Assembly (NCBI GenBank): GCA_907163375.1
Contig: CAJQUW010001438.1
Span: 1 to 64,000, forward strand
Reading direction: 5' to 3'
Source: Prostheceraeus crozeri
Taxonomy: Eukaryota; Platyhelminthes; Polycladida; Euryleptidae
DNA length: 64,000 nt
Positions 58,501 through 64,000 of the stretch are shown here, piece after piece (position 1 is the first letter of the stretch; every line of letters begins with the position of its first letter). The notes beneath the pieces are model-generated. The model made no database searches. It saw nothing but the letters and a program-made list of their open reading frames with translations, and was not told the DNA's origin. The translations under genes were made by a program, and so were the position numbers.

Positions 58501-59213
58501 TAAGTTATATAAAGTATGTGAATACATGTATGCACAGTGCTACACATACAATCACGTATGTACATTTACGTGATGTCGATGACAAGATGAATACGTAAGC
58601 TATATAGCTACCGGCGCTGTCTTTTATATTCTCTCGTGTCACTTAATATCCATGATGAAATTATTTGAAATAGCTGATTTGAAGTATAAGACCTAAGAAG
58701 CTTGACAATATGTATTATAATTGATTGTGCATTGATTGTTTAGGGAACTGGGCCAAAAATAAGGACTAATAGGGACCACTTGGCCACCCTGAGTACATGT
58801 ATATAAAAAATGCGTTATGTGATGTCAAAAGGACAGAAAGCACCAAGTGTACAGCATGTAAGCACAGCTAAAGCATATGCGGCTTAAATTAGGACTGCTC
58901 GGTGCAACGATTCTTCTGTTTGCACCGGCTCTCGGGCCGGTGCACCGGAATGCGCGAGCTTCGATCAGATTGAAGATCAAATGTGTAGTTTCAATTGTAT
59001 TTCATTCATTCATTGTTGTCTTCGTCACAGAAATTGGAAAGTGTTTTGAGCATTAATCTATAACTATGAAAGACAATTCTATCTATCAATTCAGTTCAAA
59101 TCTTAAAATTCTACATCATAAAAATGAAACCATTTGAAAATCCCGACTATATCATAAAATAACCGATGCATTCCTTGATGTGGAGGAAAATGTGAAAAGA
59201 AAAAGAAACGAAA
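58501..59213. other. Intron DNA; GC-rich mini-palindrome at ~58927
   Basis: No gene. The short inverted repeat GCACCGGC/GCCGGTGC (about 58927-58950) in an otherwise AT-rich stretch may be a remnant of a transposon end. Nothing else supported. Confidence 0.4.
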
Positions 59214-59217
59214 TTAG
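59214..59217. other. piggyBac target-site duplication, left (TTAG)
   Basis: TTAG lies directly outside the left terminal inverted repeat (CCCATATTAGCCCA). It matches TTAG at 62008-62011 outside the right end in direct orientation. piggyBac normally duplicates TTAA, so this is non-canonical or has mutated. Confidence 0.65.
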
Positions 59218-59306
59218 CCCATATTAGCCCAAATTCAGAAAGATGCAAACTTCTGTATTATATGCGTAACTATGGATGCAAAACGACATAAATGAATGAT
59301 ATTTTT

Positions 59307-59312
59307 TTTATT
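59307..59312 (-). terminator. AATAAA signal of the piggyBac transposase
   Basis: The minus strand reads AATAAA here, 129-134 nt downstream of the transposase stop at 59441 and inside the element's left end. Confidence 0.5.
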
Positions 59313-59348
59313 AACATTTTCCGAGCGAAAAAACGGAAAAAACTGGGT

Positions 59349-59406
59349 GTCAGTTAAAACTGACACTGGGATAAAACGCTATAAGACGGTGTCAGTGAAA
59401 ACTGAC
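59349..59406. repeat. Paired 16-bp palindromes, left end of piggyBac
   Basis: GTCAGTTAAAACTGAC (59349-59364) and GTCAGTGAAAACTGAC (59391-59406) are near-palindromes whose starts are 42 bp apart. They mirror the pair inside the right end, with the same spacing. Likely subterminal transposase-binding repeats. Confidence 0.8.
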
Positions 59407-59440
59407 GCTGGCACATCTGCTGTAAAAAGATGTGTCACCC

Positions 59441-61814
59441 TTAAACGTGGAATAGTTTGAAACAATCTGGGTGCAAACCCACATTGCACTTTTTGCACAT
59501 GTACACGGTCGTTCCTTTGCATCCGAATTGTCCGCATCTACGCTGGTTTCCTCTTACAGGCCAGTGTCCGATGCCGTCAAAGCGAATTTCATTTGGAACT
59601 CCTTTCTTTGATGGGAGGTGTTGAATTGTAGCTATTTTCTTTTGAGAGTACCTGAAATTGTAACATTACGATAAAGATAAGCAAGAAGACACTTTCTCAA
59701 GACAATTACGTACTTGTTGATGAAGGTTTTCGCAATTGCTCGACGGAATCCACGGTGGTCAAGAGACTCAACATTGTCTTGCAATTTGTACAAATAGTAG
59801 GCATTTTGAACAGCCAAGTCAAGACCGAAGCGGAAAAGAGGCCACCACCATTTTTTTGACCTGATGTTTGTTATGTAGCAGCTCAAGTTCTGATCTACTC
59901 GATCGACGCCTCCCATTCCGGTATTGTAGGTTTGAATGAGACGCGGGATCGGAACAGTCGCTCTTTTGCGCTCAGCTCGTAAAAACCGCGTTGTGGTTCC
60001 CATGGGCAATGCTCCATCAAAAGTCGAAGCAACCGTCACAGCTTTGTTGTCCTTCCACCGGGAAACGCAGATGTTGTCAGTCTTTTCTAGGACAGTATGA
60101 CAGGTGCCTCTTGGATCTTTCTTCATTTCTTTACTGGGTTTCAATAGAGCTTTCAAGTCTCGGTTCTCTCGGAGTGTTCCGGTCGCAGCAATTCCACGTT
60201 TAGCTAAGTTTGCCAACAAAGGGATACTAGTAAAGAAATTATCGAAAACAAGATGATAGTGCAGCAAATCTTTTCCTGGTAGTTCATTGAGCAAGTTGAA
60301 GACAACTGACTCTCCAAGAGGCTCAGTTTTTTCTAGTGCTTGTTTTCCTTGATAAGGGTAAAAAGCAATCACGTATCCTGTAGGTGTTGCAGCCATCCAA
60401 ACTTTGTACCCAAACTTGATGGGCTTCCCGTGCATGAATTGTCTTGCGCCATGCTTGCCATAGTATGGAACCATGGCTTCATCAATGCTCACCGTTTGCT
60501 GTTGTACAAAGTTTTCCTTGCATTTTTCATTCAGATAATGAAGAAAGGGTCTAACTTTGTCAAACTTGTCACTTTTCTCAAGATTATCATTGTCTGCCAA
60601 ATGAAGATTTGTCAATATTGATTCGAATTGATTTCGACTCATGGAACCTGCAACAGCTTCGTTCTTGCAATCCTGCGAATTTTCGCAAAACATCCTCCTT
60701 CTTGGCAGTGAAACATATCCACTAATCAAAAGTATAGCTAAGAAAAGCTTGAAATCTTCATGATTAATTTGAAACGCTTCTCTACCTCTCATAGTGGCAT
60801 ATTTATTGCTTTCTTCGCATATGAACTCAATGAGTTCATCCGTAAAAAATGTTTCAAACAGGGTAGATGGTGAATCATGACTCGGCAATTTTGGAGCAGG
60901 CGCAGTCCACGGAAACCTTTGATGACCTCTGTTGCTCTCTTCGAGATCATTTCGCGTCCAGCTTGGGCAGTACATTGTTTTTCTTTTCTTATGAGGTGGT
61001 TCAGAGTAGTTAATTTCGTGAAAGGTATCGTTTGGGTCTTCGTCTTCATGTTCACTATCACCATTATCTCCAAGAGAAGTAATGACCGCAGCCGGAGCTA
61101 GAAGCTGAGTTCTGCTCATATTGTGTATGTTGTAAGTCCCTTCATCAGCACTGTCTTCATCTGTCAGGTCTTTGTTTGCGTCATCTGGTGGCTGGATGTA
61201 TAAGGAGGCAGCTTCTGTATCATCAACTTCCTCCATAAGTTCATGTAGGTAATCCACTGCCTCATTCAAATTCATTCGTCTGCAAGATAAAAATTGTAAT
61301 TAGTGAGATTACTTTCTGGTCTAAATAAGTAACAACGGGAAGAAAAAACTTTTGATTGTTATGCAAACACATACGTCGAATCTTGCAAGATTCGGTGGTG
61401 TATACATAGTAGAGTGACTGATTACAGTGTGAACGTTACAGGTTCGATTCCCGGTAGCGGCAAATGATTTTTCTGTTTATAGTGTGGAGATTCTTCTATA
61501 CTGAAGATTTTTTTATTCATATTTACGATTGAGATATATTTATCTTACAGCAAAATATAACATATTGGTACACTGTGAAAATACAACATATTGACCAGCG
61601 TCAGTTTAAACTGACACTTACCTTAAGTATATTAGCCCAGCGTCAGCTTAGACTGACATTTGAAAAATCATAACCAAACTTATGTGATAACATATTTTCT
61701 TTCAAAACTGGATGGAATAGATGCCCAATAATCTATTTATCATGTGTTCATGTTCATCCGTAAAAAAACAATTTTTACTTACCGTTTCATCCTTGATGTC
61801 TTTGAAGTCGTCAT
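59441..61814 (-). CDS. piggyBac transposase, three exons, apparently intact
   Basis: Exons 61814-61783, 61279-59714 and 59651-59441 (1,809 nt, 602 residues). Donors are CG/GTAAGT and AA/GTACGT, and acceptors are ATCTTGCAG and ACAATTTCAG. Introns are 503 and 62 bp. Both joins keep the frame. An acidic N-terminal region (to about residue 95) precedes the DDE_Tnp_1_7 domain (about 150-520). Catalytic aspartates are visible in TVSIDEAMVPYYG (D277), HLVFDNFFTS (D357) and GMGGVDRVDQN (D470 and D473). The third exon supplies the C-terminal Cys/His domain: GHWPVRGNQRRCGQFGCKG, then CKKCNVGLHPDCF (C572, C577, C585, C588, H593, C596), which binds the element ends in known piggyBacs. The transposase cuts and pastes the element at TTAA-like sites. 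No stop or frameshift is seen, so it could be active, or recently so. Starting instead at 61275 would drop 12 residues. Confidence 0.92.
61400..61465 (+). other. tRNA-like B-box sequence in piggyBac intron 1
   Basis: GGTTCGATTCCCGGTAGCGG (about 61440-61459) matches the RNA polymerase III B box and resembles a tRNA T-arm and 3' end. Upstream TAGTAGAGTGACTG resembles a weak A box. The cloverleaf does not close well: the acceptor 5' strand and variable loop are missing. This is probably a tRNA-derived SINE or tRNA relic, not a working tRNA. Confidence 0.35.
61600..61657. repeat. Paired 16-bp palindromes, right side of piggyBac
   Basis: GTCAGTTTAAACTGAC (61600-61615, a perfect palindrome) and GTCAGCTTAGACTGAC (61642-61657) start 42 bp apart, as in the left pair. 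They lie within intron 1 of the transposase, so the element's cis-acting sites overlap its transcribed region. Confidence 0.8.
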
Positions 61815-61976
61815 TCTTAAAATGCAATTGAGATAAACAGATACACATATTCAAAAGTATCAATTACTTAAACAAAATCAGTTTAATATAGTTGATATAT
61901 ACGCTATGCAGACATAGCAGTCAAAACAAACCAATTTCTCTATCAAAGAACGCACAGAAATAGCATTTTTTGTAAT

Positions 61977-61992
61977 GTCAGTTTAAACTGAC
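61977..61992. repeat. Fifth piggyBac palindrome, adjacent to the right TIR
   Basis: Perfect GTCAGTTTAAACTGAC two bases inside the right terminal repeat. The left terminus has only a partial equivalent (AAATTCAG), so the two ends are asymmetric, as in other piggyBac elements. Confidence 0.75.
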
Positions 61993-62007
61993 GTGGGTTA
62001 ATATGGG

Positions 62008-62011
62008 TTAG
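62008..62011. other. piggyBac target-site duplication, right (TTAG)
   Basis: TTAG directly follows ATATGGG, the right terminal repeat, in the same orientation as the left TTAG at 59214-59217. Confidence 0.65.
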
Positions 62012-62159
62012 ATTCAAGTTCATGATAAATCATTTCAGACCACAGAACTCCATTTTCCCGCTTTCTCCGAATTCACCCATAAAATGTCATCCATTCCAGA
62101 TAGAGACAATCAAGACCTTCGTCAAATTACGATTTTCTTGCAATATGTATTGAATAAAT

Positions 62160-62444
62160 CTTTATCATACCCTCAGCTTTCTTAAGATCAGTCATTGGTA
62201 AAGGATGACTATAGTAGGTCAAATTTGTGACGGCACAAATCATCATAATCAAACAGAGAGACATATCTTCAATTTGCACCACTAAAGAATCAAAAATCTG
62301 CGCTACGCGGAGGTCACTCAAATTTCCGCGCTGTGGGGATGATACCTTACCGGGTATCCGCGCAGCATATCTTAGAAAACCGTCAACATCTAAGCTGTTT
62401 AATATTTGTGGAATGGATGTTTGCATCATACTTAGCAAAATCAC
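62160..62444 (-). other. Unassigned open frame in the TNP2-like intron
   Basis: An open minus-strand frame of about 95 codons reads MQTSIPQILNSLDVDGFLR, RGNLSDLRVAQIFDSL and MSLCLIMMICAVTNLT, and reaches a possible donor (GAGG/GTATGA at about 62172). It might be an alternative or skipped exon of the transposase gene, or chance. I recognise no family. Confidence 0.3.
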
Positions 62445-62585
62445 AAAGTAATGGCACTATTCCTAAGACATATCATGTGAAATTATTGAAGAACGCCATC
62501 GTAATAAAACCGATCCGAACTCTGACACACAATAGTATGAAACCGATGATACATGTAAAACAATGAAACATACATGCAAGCTTAC

Positions 62586-63594
62586 CTGCCATTGGTGTTT
62601 TGAATGAAGCAACAGCTACTTTTTGCCGGCGCATCCGCGACCAGTGCGACTATTTGGCACTGTACCTCTTTATCGGACAGAATCAATGGTCCATCGATAC
62701 AAATGTTGAGGTGATCAAGTAAGCGCTTCCACGGAGGTTTCGATGACTTTCCAACATAGAATCCAACCATTACAACATTGCACACTCTTTTTCGCTCACG
62801 AGGATCAAGATTCACAAAGCTCAATAATAGAGGCCATACCTGTACCCGCCTTGATTGTATCGGTGAGAATCCATCGGTATTCAATATGAAATATAATGTA
62901 TTTGGTGAAACACGAGGAAACATTCGTCCAAGTAAAAATGTCAGTGTATTTGTTGACATTAGAATCGTGTCTATCAATTGCTAGCGTTTGAGCATTAGGA
63001 TATTTCTGTAAGATCGTATCAACCTGGCTAGCGAATGGGAGGAAGTACATGTATATTTCTCCGTCTTCACATGTTTCTATTTCTACAGAAGTGGTCCTCA
63101 CAGTTGTTTCTTTCTTCAACTTGTACAAAGTAGGACACTTGTTTGGTCGCGGCAATACATCACCAATTAGTTCAAGTATGTCGCCGACTGCAGCGTCTGA
63201 CAGTATGTGCTTAGATGCGATGGATAAAAATGTTCTGGAGAGTCCAGACACGGTTTCGTGTGAGCAGAAGTTCAGAATCATCATCATCACTACTTTCATC
63301 GAAACTTTGATCAGGTGATTCTGACAAAATCGAGCTTTCGGGTGATTCAAACTTAACTGGCGATGAGGCTCGGAGGGGTTGAAAATTCATGTAAAAATCA
63401 GGGTCATCAACCAGCAGCACTTCATCTCCGCTACTTCGTGATGCCAACATAGTATTCAAATCACTGTTTGATTGTGATTCAGATGTCGAAATTGATGAAT
63501 CAGACGAAGAACCACTTGTCTGAGCAGTAGACCTGCGTATTGATCTCATTCGAGTGTAGGATCGAATGGGGAAGCATTTCTTTCGTTTCACCAT
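62586..63594 (-). CDS. TNP2/CACTA-like transposase, 5' exon (frame-shifted)
   Basis: The first coding exon follows an acceptor-like TTTGTTCTTTCAG (ending 63597), so an untranslated leader exon may lie upstream. It starts MVKRKKCFPIRSYTR, runs through a Ser/Asp/Glu-rich stretch, then shifts frame once near 63230-63300 into ILSDAAVGDILELIGDVLP, KCPTLYKLKK and FLPFASQVDTILQKYP. A second shift near 62975 leads to YFILNTDGFSPIQSRRVQVW, LLLSFVNLDPRERKR, MVGFYVGK and VALVADAPAKSS. These are the NTDG...S...VWPL..., ELPPxxR and GLWxGxxKP blocks of animal TNP2-like transposases. The exon ends in phase 2 at 62586 and splices to 56101. The two frame changes imply a pseudogene, sequencing indels or unrecognised tiny introns. 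Confidence 0.8.
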
Positions 63595-63596
63595 CT

Positions 63597-64000
63597 CTGA
63601 AAGAACAAATACAGACCTCCATTCAGGAAATGTCGAATGGCATGTGAAAACAAACGAACATGCATGTACATATTACGTTCGAACGAATCGAACAACTTGG
63701 CGCTACTTTTCACCATGTCAACACGCTCGCTACTAGGACTAATCTTGTGTAGCGCCCAATGCCAAAGAAAGGTGTTGTATCATATTGATTACAATTATCT
63801 CCAGAATATGTATTTGGAATTACTTATGACACATTCAAATGGTTTGTTTAAATTTGAAAGGTGGGAGCTGTCAGTGTAAATGGAGGTAAACCTCCTGTCT
63901 CCATTGCCAATGACGAGTTAACTCGCGCATTGCTCGATCACGTCTAATTGCAGATTAATTCACGTCTAACGATTTGACAGCGTGTTTCGAGTCTCATCAA
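63597..64000. other. Upstream region of the TNP2-like gene
   Basis: Would hold the leader exon and promoter of the minus-strand gene. No TATA box or other motif I would defend. An open frame of 80 codons (63637-63879, plus) is unsupported. Confidence 0.4.

Larger units (their letters stand above)
59218..62007 (-). mobile_element. Complete piggyBac element (2,790 bp)
   Basis: The left terminus reads CCCATATTAGCCCA and the right terminus, reverse-complemented, reads CCCATATTAACCCA (13 of 14 identical). Both are followed within a few bases by TCAG, and both sit next to TTAG. Inside each end are paired 16-bp palindromes. The element contains a single three-exon transposase gene on the minus strand with no disabling lesion. 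It lies inside the TNP2-like gene's intron. Another possible right boundary is GTGGG/TTAA at 61998-62001, but the longer match of the two ends favours 62007. Confidence 0.82.
56102..62585 (-). other. 6.5-kb intron of the TNP2-like gene
   Basis: The donor GGCAG/GTAAGC (62585) and acceptor TTTTAG (56102) are consensus, and the phase-2 junction rebuilds a conserved motif. The intron contains a complete piggyBac element in the same orientation (59218-62007), LINE fragments (57125-58500) and a (TA)n microsatellite (about 57005-57045). Without the piggyBac it would be about 3.7 kb. Confidence 0.8.

Noticed and set aside
61400-61465. Functional tRNA gene
   Set aside because: The B box is good but the acceptor stem, D-arm and variable loop do not form a cloverleaf.
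61994-62001. piggyBac right end at GTGGG/TTAA with a canonical TTAA
   Set aside because: The left end has no matching TTAA next to a corresponding repeat. The longer CCCATATTARCCCA match with TTAG on both sides is better supported, though not proven.

Overview
The window is animal (metazoan) nuclear DNA, AT-rich, gene-poor and full of transposable elements. There are no operons or ribosome-binding sites. Genes have GT-AG introns (62 bp to 6.5 kb), one has a TATA box, and AATAAA signals occur. The mix of LINEs (CR1/L2/jockey-like and RTE-like), a Penelope-like fragment, Tc1/mariner, hAT, piggyBac, a TNP2/CACTA-like transposase gene and many foldback elements fits an invertebrate genome. I cannot name the species. 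All family calls come from reading motifs, not from database searches.

Layout. 1-3.2 kb: nothing recognised. 3.2-4.6 kb: two foldback elements. 6.04-9.50 kb: a hAT-type element with a perfect 8-bp target-site duplication, carrying a decayed LINE. 9.66-9.78 kb: a near-perfect hairpin. 11.2-11.9 kb: RTE-like LINE fragment. 12.34-13.13 kb: Tc1-like element with TIRs and TA duplications. 14.5-19.3 kb: a minus-strand two-ORF LINE that split an older foldback element. 20.4-21.9 kb: another decayed LINE. 22.7-25.6 kb: a large interrupted palindrome of tandem repeats, with about 650 bp of nearly pure cytosine in one arm. 25.6-43.5 kb: mostly non-coding, with dispersed repeats, a Penelope-like RT fragment, a possible terminal exon, a 43-bp minisatellite and a nested foldback element. 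43.6-45.2 kb: the best candidate for an ordinary host gene, a two-exon gene for a small secreted protein with eight cysteines. 46.6-53.2 kb: hAT-related DNA with a two-exon, C-terminally truncated hAT transposase. 54.8-63.6 kb: a minus-strand TNP2-like transposase gene whose 6.5-kb intron holds LINE fragments and a complete piggyBac element (59,218-62,007).

The transposons are nested, so relative ages can be read: LINEs entered the hAT-type and foldback elements, and the piggyBac entered the TNP2-like intron. The piggyBac is the youngest-looking autonomous element. It has a 602-residue, three-exon reading frame with all catalytic aspartates, matching termini, and paired 16-bp palindromes 42 bp apart inside each end. 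Its flanks carry TTAG instead of the canonical TTAA.
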